Source of the DNA: Paraferrimonas sp. SM1919
GTDB lineage: Bacteria > Pseudomonadota > Gammaproteobacteria > Enterobacterales > Shewanellaceae
Assembly (NCBI RefSeq): GCF_010993985.1
Contig: NZ_WINH01000005.1
Location: 66,721 to 130,720, forward strand
DNA: 64,000 nt
Direction: 5' to 3'
This document shows, in pieces, positions 16,585 to 25,115 of this stretch. A program made the translations under genes and the position numbers. Under the pieces are notes generated by a model. It had not been told where the DNA came from and searched no databases. It saw only the letters and a list, made by a program, of their open reading frames with translations. How positions within the stretch are numbered: the first letter of the stretch is position 1; each line of letters starts with the position of its first letter.

Positions 16585-18178
16585 TCTTAAATTAAAGGCA
16601 CTAATGGCGCTTATGGTGATAGCCCCGCTGAATTTATACGCCTATTCGCCAGCGAACCATGGGCAATTAACCGAAGCTTCCGTCGCTTTGCTAAAACAAT
16701 GCCATTTATTACCCAGTAATTTTACTTCTGCAGCAATCGATTCACTGGTATTGGCAAATAAACAGCAAGATACTTTATTCAATAAAGCCATTCTTTGGCA
16801 CTTTCCAAAACCTATAACCCCTGAACAGACCAAGCCTAAAACCATAGGGCATAGCTTATATGGCAAGATGGTCCACAGCACCACATTCAATCAATGGTAT
16901 TCATACTTAAATTTTGCTGCTTTAAGAGTGGGAACCATTGAAGAAAAAGCCACGTTTTTAGGCGCAGGATTACATTACTTACAAGACTTAACCGTTCCAG
17001 CCCATGCGATCCCCATCTTTCACCCGAAAGGCTTAGTCGATTTTGATAACTTTGACTACCAACAATTGCCAGTAATCAGCCAAGCCATTGATTGCGATGA
17101 ACTTACAAAGGCAACAACCGCGAATAAGCTATTAGTAGAAAACCAAAACTTTACTCTTGAACAGATCAAACAGCCAATATGCAGTAATGAAGCTGAACTA
17201 TGCCAGTTAACCTGGCAGGTGATTTGGCCAACTGCCGTGAGTAAAGTCACTGGCTTTGGGCATTACCCCTGCAATAGGGATCAGTTTGGTGAAATTAGCC
17301 TGAATTGTCCTGAGAACTTGCAGATTGATGTTAACCCAGAATACTACAATGAATTGAGCTTAAAATTAGTTAATAGGGCAGTCGTCAGTGGCGCAAAGTA
17401 CCTCTACCAAGGGCTCAATAGGGACAGGGTTTTATCTGAAAATGGCTGTTCCTTAAGTCATATTCCAACAAGAGATTTACTTAACTGTATTGCTAAACCT
17501 ACGTTTGTGCTCGTCCATGGCACCTTCAGTGGCGGTTGGGTGTGGGACAGCACAGCGAACCATTTACGCCAACAAGGTTTTGAGGTCTTTACCCCAAGTT
17601 TATCTGGTCTAGGCGAACATAGAGAACAGTTACGCGCTGATATTAACTTAACCGAACACATTAATGATATTGTCAGATTGCTCGATTCTAAGGGACTTTA
17701 TAATGTTGTTCTGGTTGGCCATAGCTATGGTGGTATGGTGGTGACTGCTGTTGCCGAACAAAGGCCAAGCAGCATTGCTAAATTAGTCGTAGTAGATGGT
17801 CATATTCCATTTAATAACGACAGTTTTATGGCCTTATTAGGCCCACGCGCAAAACAGTTTGAAGGTTTAATCCAAGGGGACTATTTAGTCCCCACTTGGG
17901 TTAAAACAGAGCAAACTTATCCAAAGGACAACCCACATCCTTTGGCGACATACCTAGAGCCAATTAAACTGAATCCCCCTAGACCTCAATTTAAGCCAAG
18001 CCATTTTATTTTAACCGTCGAGCACATCAATAAACCACAACTAGATGATTATTATAAGGCTTATCAAAGGGCTAAGGGATTAAATTGGCAAACTCATATA
18101 ATACCAGCCGACCATTTGCCTTATAACTCCAATCCAAAGGATTTTAATGAGTTATTAAAAGTAATCGCCCAGAACTAA
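16571..18178 (+). CDS. secreted fusion: zinc phospholipase C/S1-P1 nuclease-like domain plus alpha/beta hydrolase
   Basis: Residues 1-24 are a signal peptide ending LYA. Residues ~25-300 resemble zinc-dependent phospholipase C and S1/P1 nucleases: NHGQLTEAS near the new N-terminus and GAGLHYLQDLTVPAHAIPIF (a HxxxD helix with a second His) would bind metal, with DFDNFD after. From ~310 to the end is an alpha/beta hydrolase: oxyanion HGTFSGGWVW, nucleophile GHSYGG (Ser ~385) and a late His in PADHLPYN. The two domains are normally separate proteins. The combined product could remove head group and acyl chain from a lipid, or hydrolyse unrelated esters; this is inference. It overlaps the racemase by 14 bases. 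Confidence 0.75.
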   Translation: MNLFNLKLKALMALMVIAPLNLYAYSPANHGQLTEASVALLKQCHLLPSNFTSAAIDSLVLANKQQDTLFNKAILWHFPKPITPEQTKPKTIGHSLYGKMVHSTTFNQWYSYLNFAALRVGTIEEKATFLGAGLHYLQDLTVPAHAIPIFHPKGLVDFDNFDYQQLPVISQAIDCDELTKATTANKLLVENQNFTLEQIKQPICSNEAELCQLTWQVIWPTAVSKVTGFGHYPCNRDQFGEISLNCPENLQIDVNPEYYNELSLKLVNRAVVSGAKYLYQGLNRDRVLSENGCSLSHIPTRDLLNCIAKPTFVLVHGTFSGGWVWDSTANHLRQQGFEVFTPSLSGLGEHREQLRADINLTEHINDIVRLLDSKGLYNVVLVGHSYGGMVVTAVAEQRPSSIAKLVVVDGHIPFNNDSFMALLGPRAKQFEGLIQGDYLVPTWVKTEQTYPKDNPHPLATYLEPIKLNPPRPQFKPSHFILTVEHINKPQLDDYYKAYQRAKGLNWQTHIIPADHLPYNSNPKDFNELLKVIAQN

Positions 18179-18206
18179 AATTAGGATGATAACAGAGGGT
18201 TACCCA

Positions 18207-18956
18207 ATGAAGCATTTACTTAAATTTAAGCTTATATTTTTAAGCCTTGTAATAGCAATATTGCTAAATAATGAGGCAGAGGCACTATCTTGTGAGCAGC
18301 CAGAACAGCTCGAACTCAAACCCCTAGTGAGAGCTGAAATGACCATTACAGACATGTTATTATTATCTCACATGTACCAACAGGGGAAATATGTTGCCCA
18401 GGACTTGGCAAAGTCTGATTATTGGGCATTACAGGCAGATATTTTAAAATCAAAAACATCTGAGCAGGTACAAAACGTTGATGCTAATGAGACTAATCCA
18501 TACCAATTTAATAGGAGGTTTGAAGAGCAATTAAGACTAGCAAAACAAGGAGACGCAGCCGCAATGGGGCAAGTAGCCAAAATGTATCTTGTGGGGATTT
18601 CAGCTGAGCAATCATTAGCAGAGGCTGTGCATTGGTTTGAAATGGCTGCCGCAGCAGGCGATAAATATGCTGCAACATTAGTAGCAGAGCGAAAGTTTAG
18701 TGAGATTAAACCGCTACTTAAACAACAACAAAGCTTAAACCCGAATATTTATCCGCAGCGACAACAGTTACAGCAAATAACGAATGAGATGAAATACATC
18801 ATCCAAAGGTTAGTAGAGTTAACGGCAGCGTATGAGAAGCATCAAGCAAAAGATCTCAATTGCGACAGGGTATATAAAAACGCAGTAAAGCTTTACCAAT
18901 ACCGAGCAAAAATAGAACAACTAAAGCAATTTGCACTAAATAATCAGCCAGATTAA
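18207..18956 (+). CDS. exported Sel1-repeat protein
   Basis: This 249-residue protein has an N-terminal signal (KHLLKFKLIFLSLVIAILL) and one clear Sel1/TPR-like unit (AAMGQVAKMYLVGISAEQSLAEAVHWFEM split over two helices), with a long helical C-terminus. Sel1 repeats bind other proteins; no enzyme motif is seen. The start at 18207 follows GAGGG by seven bases. The frame opens further upstream, but without a ribosome site. It lies 28 bases after the hydrolase fusion gene and may be its envelope partner. Confidence 0.75.
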   Translation: MKHLLKFKLIFLSLVIAILLNNEAEALSCEQPEQLELKPLVRAEMTITDMLLLSHMYQQGKYVAQDLAKSDYWALQADILKSKTSEQVQNVDANETNPYQFNRRFEEQLRLAKQGDAAAMGQVAKMYLVGISAEQSLAEAVHWFEMAAAAGDKYAATLVAERKFSEIKPLLKQQQSLNPNIYPQRQQLQQITNEMKYIIQRLVELTAAYEKHQAKDLNCDRVYKNAVKLYQYRAKIEQLKQFALNNQPD

Positions 18957-19009
18957 ACGTTGAGCATTGGTTAAACGCAAAAGCTTATAAAAATATATTC
19001 ATTAATTTT

Positions 19010-20179
19010 TTACTTATAACGGTAAGTATCACCTAAAGCTTTGTCTCTAAATGGCGAAAAAAAGATGGATATTTTGTCTGTGGGGCTGTAAACATCAATA
19101 CTGTCTGAGTTCGGTAGCGATACTGGTTTCCTAGGCTCTCTGGAAGACACAATAGGGTTATTACGAACTAAAAGCGCTTTCTTTTTAATCGTTTCCATAT
19201 TATCAAACACTTCAGGGTTAACTTTGCTGGAAGTGATTAAAAAGTCTAATTCCAATGATTTACCATTTTCAAATGACGCTTTTACTGTTGTTAACTGTTC
19301 AAGTGTATGGACATTCCAGCGTACCTTAGAGCTTGGCAAAAGTTGTGTCGACATTAACTTATTATCTTTACCCACTAAACCAAAAAACCAATCGAAGTTG
19401 AGTTGGGTGACCTTATCCCAATCCATTGTTTGTCTGCGTAAGCGATTCAGATCGTTGTAACGCTCTTTAGAAGTTGGAGTCCAAACAGCAGGTTCTTTTA
19501 TGGCAGGGTACGTTTTACCTTCAAAACGCCCATCATTCTCATGGGCATACTCAATGGCTTGTTGCAGTTTAAGTGGTAACTTTTTAGCTATTAAACTGGA
19601 TTCATGGCTGAATATCTTTTCCATTTCTTTTAGGTAAGCTTGGTTCGCTTCAAATACAGCTTTATCGGCTTGGTCAAATTTTGCCGTCGTTCTTTGATTT
19701 TGGTAGACGCCAGCACCATAAGCAGGCTTGCCCGACACAAAAGTATACTTGGCCATGGTTTCATCCCAATTAGGATCCTCTGCCGACAGTGTTATTTGGT
19801 TAAGTTGGTTGTTAATAGCACTTGGGAGGCCAGCTAATTTAGACACTATGCATATATGCTTAAGCATTTGCTCCTTTTTGGTTTGTCCTTGCTTTAATAA
19901 GCCTCGTCCCATGACTGATGAATTCTGGGTCGGGTTAAAGGTTAAAGAGTAGTTACCATGGGGGGAGTCATAGTAATAAGTGCCTTTTGAAATCGTGGTC
20001 GTGTTAGTAAAAACATAAGAGGGTTTGAATGTTTTTAGATTATTAATATCTGGGCCACACAGGATCCCATGAATGACAATATCTTGTTCTCTATCTATGT
20101 AAATATCTTTATAGCCTTCGACAGCAATTGATATTGAGCTAAAAAAAAGACTTAATACAGCAATAATATGCTTCACCAT
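19010..20179 (-). CDS. exported hypothetical protein, 389 residues
   Basis: A signal peptide (residues 1-19, ending SIAVEG) precedes a periplasmic protein of unknown family. It has an N-terminal beta-rich region with one Cys (GILCGPDINN) and another in KHICIVSK, possibly disulfide-bonded, then helices around residues 170-260 and a further beta region. No catalytic motif is recognisable. It converges with the Sel1 gene. Just upstream on the same strand lies a stop-free fragment that looks like the remains of another gene. Confidence 0.75.
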   Translation of the reverse strand: MVKHIIAVLSLFFSSISIAVEGYKDIYIDREQDIVIHGILCGPDINNLKTFKPSYVFTNTTTISKGTYYYDSPHGNYSLTFNPTQNSSVMGRGLLKQGQTKKEQMLKHICIVSKLAGLPSAINNQLNQITLSAEDPNWDETMAKYTFVSGKPAYGAGVYQNQRTTAKFDQADKAVFEANQAYLKEMEKIFSHESSLIAKKLPLKLQQAIEYAHENDGRFEGKTYPAIKEPAVWTPTSKERYNDLNRLRRQTMDWDKVTQLNFDWFFGLVGKDNKLMSTQLLPSSKVRWNVHTLEQLTTVKASFENGKSLELDFLITSSKVNPEVFDNMETIKKKALLVRNNPIVSSREPRKPVSLPNSDSIDVYSPTDKISIFFSPFRDKALGDTYRYK

Positions 20180-20196
20180 GGCATGAACCCAGTAGT

Positions 20197-20337
20197 TTAT
20201 CTTTTATTATAATGGCATAGATATACCATTGCGTAAAACCAGGGCAGGGTTAATGACGGATGACGATCGTCACCAACTAAACTAATCTGATTATGAGGTA
20301 GGTACTTTTTAGGCAGGCTGGCAACAAACTCAAAGTA
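20197..20337 (-). pseudogene. possible gene remnant, 46 codons without start
   Basis: This minus-strand frame has no usable start but reads as protein: EFVASLPKKYLPHNQISLVG, then a DDRHPSLTLPW segment, then FYAMVYLCHYNKR and a stop. The composition is unlike random reading and an in-frame stop lies immediately upstream. It may be the surviving C-terminus of a gene that once preceded the exported 389-residue gene. I do not recognise the family. Low confidence. Confidence 0.3.
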
Positions 20338-20620
20338 CTAGGGTCTGATTAAATAAGAGTACAATTGCAAGGTAAATAGGATTGATAGCTTTAAATGTTC
20401 AAACCATTATGTAAAACCCTATTTAACATAATATATATTGTGCGCACAACTGTAGATAAGTAAAACCATAGTCCATAATCCTTAATGACTTCTAAGCCAG
20501 GCAAAGTTGTGTTTATTACGCGCTTGTACGTAAAATCTACCATGCTTTGGTGGTGATTACCTTACAGAATTCACGTACGTTTAGATGGTTGAATGTAACT
20601 ATGATGGCTAACTCAAGCGA
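20338..20620. other. non-coding stretch between decayed loci
   Basis: No convincing coding frame on either strand. It contains a GTGCGCAC palindrome near 20440 and two ACGTAC-containing segments near 20527 and 20573. No integrase, IS end or RNA gene is recognised. Together with the flanking remnant and frameshifted gene it looks like a decaying region. Confidence 0.5.
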
Positions 20621-21147
20621 TTAACGACAAGACAGATCTTTCAATGAAAATTCGGCGTGGGTTTGGTTATTATGATCATTATGCATAACCAGCTTATTGC
20701 CGTTTACATAGAAACGGTACTCATAGGCCCAGTCGACTTTACCAAGTTTGATGAGTTCAAAGCGGTTAAATGGCTTATCACATTTTAAATGGACATAGTG
20801 ATATGCAGCGGCCATGGCACTTGGATCGATTGTGTTCACATAAATTTGCAGTTGCTCAACATTAAACTGCTGATGGGCATAGCTCAGCTTAGGCGCCAAA
20901 GCTTGCCCTGACTTAAGGTATTGAGGAGCTTTGCTTTGAAAAGTCGTTTGTTCGATCCCATCCCAGATAAAAGATAGCAACCTAAAACCACCATAACACC
21001 TTTAACCCAAAAAACAATAATACCAATATGTGCCATTGTTTTAGGCGAATCAAAATTCTGAATACCAAAAACCCCTGGGCTTAGACTCTCGATTAAGGGA
21101 GCAAAAATAAGGAAGATAGTCACAATAAATTTACTATTAGATGACAT
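20621..21147 (-). pseudogene. small membrane protein gene, probably frameshifted
   Basis: Two overlapping minus-strand frames together look like one gene. The first (ATG at 21147) encodes two hydrophobic segments (FIVTIFLIFAPLIES; IGIIVFWVKGVMVVLG) and then runs into an implausible Lys/Leu tail. The second frame, entered near 20986, continues sensibly (FRLLSFIWDGIEQTTFQ... to ...AEFSLKDLSCR) but has no ATG of its own, only a TTG. A single missing base near 20986 would explain this, giving an intact product of about 174 residues. A sequencing error or two separate genes are alternatives. Family not recognised. Confidence 0.55.
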
Positions 21148-21231
21148 TGGCTGCGGTAATCCAGTTAAGTTTTAATGCCGATAATGATACTTATCGGCAT
21201 TAACATAGATAACAAAATAGAATGATAAAAG

Positions 21232-22590
21232 TTAACGATAAACTTTACGTCTAGGCATTGTTAAATAACAAATATAGCCAAATAAAAACCAAGCAATAAC
21301 TAATAACCACTCTTGCCATACAAGCGCTGCCGGCATATTCGGCAGGTAAAAGCTGCCAATAATAGTTGCGGCAATAAAACCAAAGTAGCCAAGCCCTACT
21401 CCACCTTTGACTTTAAAAGGACGTGGCATATCGGGCTCGTTAATTCTTAGTTTTACAAAAGACAAACACACTAGCGCATAGGCAATCATCAGACTAAAAG
21501 AACCGCCATCCACAAACCATATGAGTGCCCTCTTCCCTAGAAATGGCGCCAGCGTCACTAACACTCCAATAAACAATAAGGCGTTCACAGGTGTATTGTA
21601 TTTAGGGTGCACTTTAGCAAACCATTTAGGCAACATGCCATCATTGGCCATAGCAAAAATAGCCCTTGAGCCCCCTATCATAAAACCATTCCAACTGGTT
21701 AATATACCGGCGATACCAGCGATTAATACCATGCTAGCGGCTGAATCCCCAAACGCCTGCTTAGCAGCTTGCACAGTTGTAATCGGGGCTTCTGCCCTCG
21801 CCTCTGGCGTTAAAATCAACGCGACACTCAATTCAATAAGTACGTACCAGGAAATCGCAAATGCTATAGAGCTAACCAGCAAAATTCCAATCTTTCGAGG
21901 GGGCAAATTAATTTCTTCTGCAGTCTGTGGGATCACATCAAACCCAGTCATCAAAAAAGGCATAATAGCCATTGTCGCTAAAATACCAATGCCACCATTA
22001 ACAAACAATGGTTGCATGTTTTGTATTTGTCCAACTTGCCCAATACCGACAATAAGCATTGCCCCAGCCAACAAAATGACTCCCACCACAATGGTCTGGA
22101 TAAATGCTGCCATACGCACACCGATAATATTTAACCCCATTATCACTAGGCTGGCACCACTGCCGATGAGTACCATATCCATGGATACTTGGGAGCCCGC
22201 CACGCTATAAACTGGATTTGATCCTAAATTCGGAAACAGGTTTTGCATCACACTTGGCAGAGCCACTGCTTCAAAAGCACATACCGCCACGTAAACAAAT
22301 ATAATCGCCCAAGTACAAATGAAACCACCGTTTACACCAAGTGCTCGTTTTGCATAAACATGTTCGCCGCCAACACTTGGCATGGCACTGGCTAATTCAG
22401 CGTATATAAAACCAATGACTAGAATTACAACCCCTATAATTAGCGTGCCAATAACCGCACCTATGCTTCCTCCTTTAGCTAAGATATCCCCCATTAACGC
22501 AACCCAAGACCAGCCAATCATGGCACCGAAAGCCAGAGCTAATGTATCTAAAGTGCTAAGAGTTTTGTCTAATCCATGTTCTGTTGTCAT
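21232..22590 (-). CDS. APC-superfamily amino acid permease
   Basis: This 452-residue inner-membrane transporter has about twelve hydrophobic segments. The N-terminal FGAMIGWSWV is the substrate-binding unwound helix of the APC fold (GxG type), EELASAMPSVGGEHVY-like YAELASAMPSVGGEHVY follows, and FDVIPQTAEEI marks helix 6. The substrate is probably an amino acid or amine; it cannot be specified. TAGGAAAT precedes the ATG. Unusually, a terminator hairpin from the upstream gene lies only about ten bases before the ribosome site, so expression needs read-through or a promoter inside that hairpin region. Confidence 0.9.
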   Translation of the reverse strand: MTTEHGLDKTLSTLDTLALAFGAMIGWSWVALMGDILAKGGSIGAVIGTLIIGVVILVIGFIYAELASAMPSVGGEHVYAKRALGVNGGFICTWAIIFVYVAVCAFEAVALPSVMQNLFPNLGSNPVYSVAGSQVSMDMVLIGSGASLVIMGLNIIGVRMAAFIQTIVVGVILLAGAMLIVGIGQVGQIQNMQPLFVNGGIGILATMAIMPFLMTGFDVIPQTAEEINLPPRKIGILLVSSIAFAISWYVLIELSVALILTPEARAEAPITTVQAAKQAFGDSAASMVLIAGIAGILTSWNGFMIGGSRAIFAMANDGMLPKWFAKVHPKYNTPVNALLFIGVLVTLAPFLGKRALIWFVDGGSFSLMIAYALVCLSFVKLRINEPDMPRPFKVKGGVGLGYFGFIAATIIGSFYLPNMPAALVWQEWLLVIAWFLFGYICYLTMPRRKVYR

Positions 22591-22601
22591 TTTATTTCCT
22601 A

Positions 22602-22628
22602 CAAAAAAAAGCCGCTATCGCGGCCTTA
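22602..22628 (-). terminator. terminator/attenuator between the exported 144-residue gene and the permease
   Basis: On the minus strand, stem AAGGCCGC / GCGGCTTT with a GATA loop leads straight into eight T residues. The permease ribosome site follows almost at once, so the hairpin may set permease expression. Confidence 0.7.
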
Positions 22629-22644
22629 AACATCTATAAATCAC

Positions 22645-23079
22645 TTATTGAGCATCTAATGCTGCTTGAATTCTAGCTTTTTGCTGTTCATTTAGATTTG
22701 AATCCTTGATAAGGCGGATGATTAAATCTGTACTATCAGCTCCCTTTTCATGCCACTGATGGGTATTCTCTGAGTCAAGGGATATTATTTTTACTTTCTT
22801 TTCACCTGCAGCTACAGAGTGACTCTCAATATTGTCTACCAAATCTTGAACCACCTTTTGGGCATCAGGATCTAGCTTTTGCATGATCTTACCAAGCATT
22901 TGTGGATTATGAAGTTCATCATTGGCTAATTTAATCACCTGTAACTTACCGTTTTTAGTGATCTCAATTTGAGTCGCCGTTTGTGTTTTCTTTACTTCTA
23001 CATTTAATTGAACATTTTCGGTGGCAAAAGCCAGACTGGAACCAAGTAGTAAAGCAAAAAAAATTGAGGTCTTATTCAT
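22645..23079 (-). CDS. exported hypothetical protein, 144 residues
   Basis: A signal peptide (MNKTSIFFALLLGSSLAFA, cleaved before TEN) is followed by a short beta region (VQLNVEVKKTQTATQIEIT) and helices. No family is recognised. The start at 23079 has AAGGAAG upstream; the longer frame lacks a ribosome site and places the signal peptide internally. It lies downstream of the TPR-GGDEF gene on the same strand with a 95-base gap, and could share its transcript. Confidence 0.75.
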   Translation of the reverse strand: MNKTSIFFALLLGSSLAFATENVQLNVEVKKTQTATQIEITKNGKLQVIKLANDELHNPQMLGKIMQKLDPDAQKVVQDLVDNIESHSVAAGEKKVKIISLDSENTHQWHEKGADSTDLIIRLIKDSNLNEQQKARIQAALDAQ

Positions 23080-23174
23080 TTTGAAATTCTTCCTTATGAA
23101 CAGTTGATTAAGTAAATACTGACCCAGATTAATTATTGTAATAATCCTGCGGACATATGGTTGTATAAATTGCA

Positions 23175-24914
23175 CTAATTATTCACATAAAATCCCGTCG
23201 CTTGTGAAGGTTGGAATACAACAAAGCGGTTCTTACCGCTAGATTTAGCATCCAGTAAAGCAATATCCGCTCGCTTTATCGCGGTGTCAAAGCTAATCTG
23301 ACTGCAATTTTCTACACAAATTCCAATACTTGCTGTAACTTTAGGAGAGATTTCAAGTCCCTCAAGTTTAGAATTAGCTATTTCACGGAGCAATTGGCGA
23401 GCAACAGATTGGCTCTGAGCTAAATTAAAATCCGGTAGGATAACAATAAATTCTTCTCCCCCAAAACGTCCAAGAATACTCTCGGTCGACAAGCATTGTT
23501 GACATATTAAAGCCACTTTCCTCAACACTGAATCACCAATGTCATGCCCTAAGCCATCATTAATTTTCTTAAAATTATCAATATCGATAATAAGTACACC
23601 AGCGTTTTGCTTTTTATTCTGCAATTGCCCCCAAAGTTGGATCCCTCGTTCCATTAAATAACGGCGATTAGCTATCCCTGTTAAATAATCAGTCTGAGCT
23701 TTAAATTTGAAATTAGCCCTTGATTGAATTAAGAACCAAAAAATGCTCAATAGCAATAGGATAGATAACGTGATACCAGTGTATAAGGCCAATATATATT
23801 TGCTTTCATTGTCATCAGACTTAGCTATGGCACGACTTAATTGACGCTCTAGACTCATAAGCGCTTTGACCTGAGTATTGTTCTGGTTTAACTCTACAGC
23901 ATCACGTTCTTGTCGATGATTAGATTGTAATTGTTCAAGTCTCTGGTAATAAAACTTAAGATGCTCACCTTGCCCAGTAAGATAGTTGATGAAATCAATT
24001 TCCAGCTGTTCCTGTTGCGAAGGAGAATAAATATCACTTTGTTGCCATTGTTCTAATGTACGTTCGAACTCGAATGTTTGTTCAGTTAGACTAAATGACT
24101 TTAAAAGCATAAAATAAGCGACATTAACCCAGCGTTTTTCCGCTGTGGTATCACTTATTTTCAGTGCTTTTTGAAGACGACTGATTGCATTTTGAAAGTC
24201 TTTTTGCGCGTAATAAACTCGACCTCGGTTAAGTTCATAAAAAAACGCAAAATCACCAACAGGGTCCTTATCTACAAGGTTTTGCATATGCTGTAAATGT
24301 AAATCGGCTAATTCCCAATTATGAAGCTCAATAGTATTACTAATTAAAAAATGCAGACTATTGAACTGCCCAGATAAAGCATCCTGCTGTAGCCATAACC
24401 CATAGGATTTATTAAGAAAGTCATAACTTTTCTTATACAGTTTATGACTGTAATAAAAACCACCAACGGCATTATAAAAAATGGCTAATTGTTCCAGATC
24501 TGGCTGTTCCGTAGCAAGGGTTTGTTGCAGAGCAGTTTCGATTAGGTTAGTGCCATACTCAATATCACTGATAGTATTTAAACAATAGAGGTACTGATTA
24601 GTGGCTTTAATTAATAAAATATTGTGTTTTTGGGCAATATCTAACGCTTTCTTTCTATCCGGGCAGTACAGCGCTTGATCCGTGGACATTAGATAATCGA
24701 TGTAAGCTCGACTCAATAAAGCATTGATGTGAAGTTGATGATTTGATTGCCTATCAGATTGGTCGATAACTTCAGTATAAACATTCTTTGCTTTGCTGTA
24801 GAGTTGAGCACGCTGAAAGGCAATGCCTTGCTGATACAGCTCTTCGATTGAAGTGTTAGACGCTCGCCCATCAATGGCAAACAAAAACAAAAACAAATAT
24901 ACAATTCTATGCAT
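23175..24914 (-). CDS. TPR-containing membrane diguanylate cyclase (GGDEF)
   Basis: A 579-residue sensor cyclase: signal sequence, then ~330 residues of periplasmic TPR-like helices (residues ~25-350), a coiled segment, one membrane span (~372-392: YILALYTGITLSILLLLSIF) and a C-terminal GGDEF domain (~405-565) with an active-type GGEEF in GRFGGEEFIVIL, and DIDNFKKINDGLGHDIGD before it. It should make cyclic-di-GMP from GTP. The usual RxxD inhibitory site before the motif is absent (the residues are LSTE), so product inhibition at that site is not expected. The TPR part presumably binds a periplasmic protein or peptide signal. Confidence 0.9.
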   Translation of the reverse strand: MHRIVYLFLFLFAIDGRASNTSIEELYQQGIAFQRAQLYSKAKNVYTEVIDQSDRQSNHQLHINALLSRAYIDYLMSTDQALYCPDRKKALDIAQKHNILLIKATNQYLYCLNTISDIEYGTNLIETALQQTLATEQPDLEQLAIFYNAVGGFYYSHKLYKKSYDFLNKSYGLWLQQDALSGQFNSLHFLISNTIELHNWELADLHLQHMQNLVDKDPVGDFAFFYELNRGRVYYAQKDFQNAISRLQKALKISDTTAEKRWVNVAYFMLLKSFSLTEQTFEFERTLEQWQQSDIYSPSQQEQLEIDFINYLTGQGEHLKFYYQRLEQLQSNHRQERDAVELNQNNTQVKALMSLERQLSRAIAKSDDNESKYILALYTGITLSILLLLSIFWFLIQSRANFKFKAQTDYLTGIANRRYLMERGIQLWGQLQNKKQNAGVLIIDIDNFKKINDGLGHDIGDSVLRKVALICQQCLSTESILGRFGGEEFIVILPDFNLAQSQSVARQLLREIANSKLEGLEISPKVTASIGICVENCSQISFDTAIKRADIALLDAKSSGKNRFVVFQPSQATGFYVNN

Positions 24915-25115
24915 TAGAGATTTATAACAGTTAATCTTAACAATACCTTAACCAACTCACTTGCGATAAACAATAAATTATTCTCTAGTTTAATAAAATC
25001 AAAACAGCATCACTGTAAAAAAACACTTCCACTCGTCTATTTGGGCTGTAACCACTTCTTATATGTTCGTTTTGGGTAATATGCAGGTTAATGCAGAATC
25101 CGATAATGGGATGGT

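Noticed and set aside
20338..20620. Integron attC-like or IS end sequence
   Set aside because: The ACGTAC and GTGCGCAC segments do not form a complete attC, and there is no integrase or transposase nearby.
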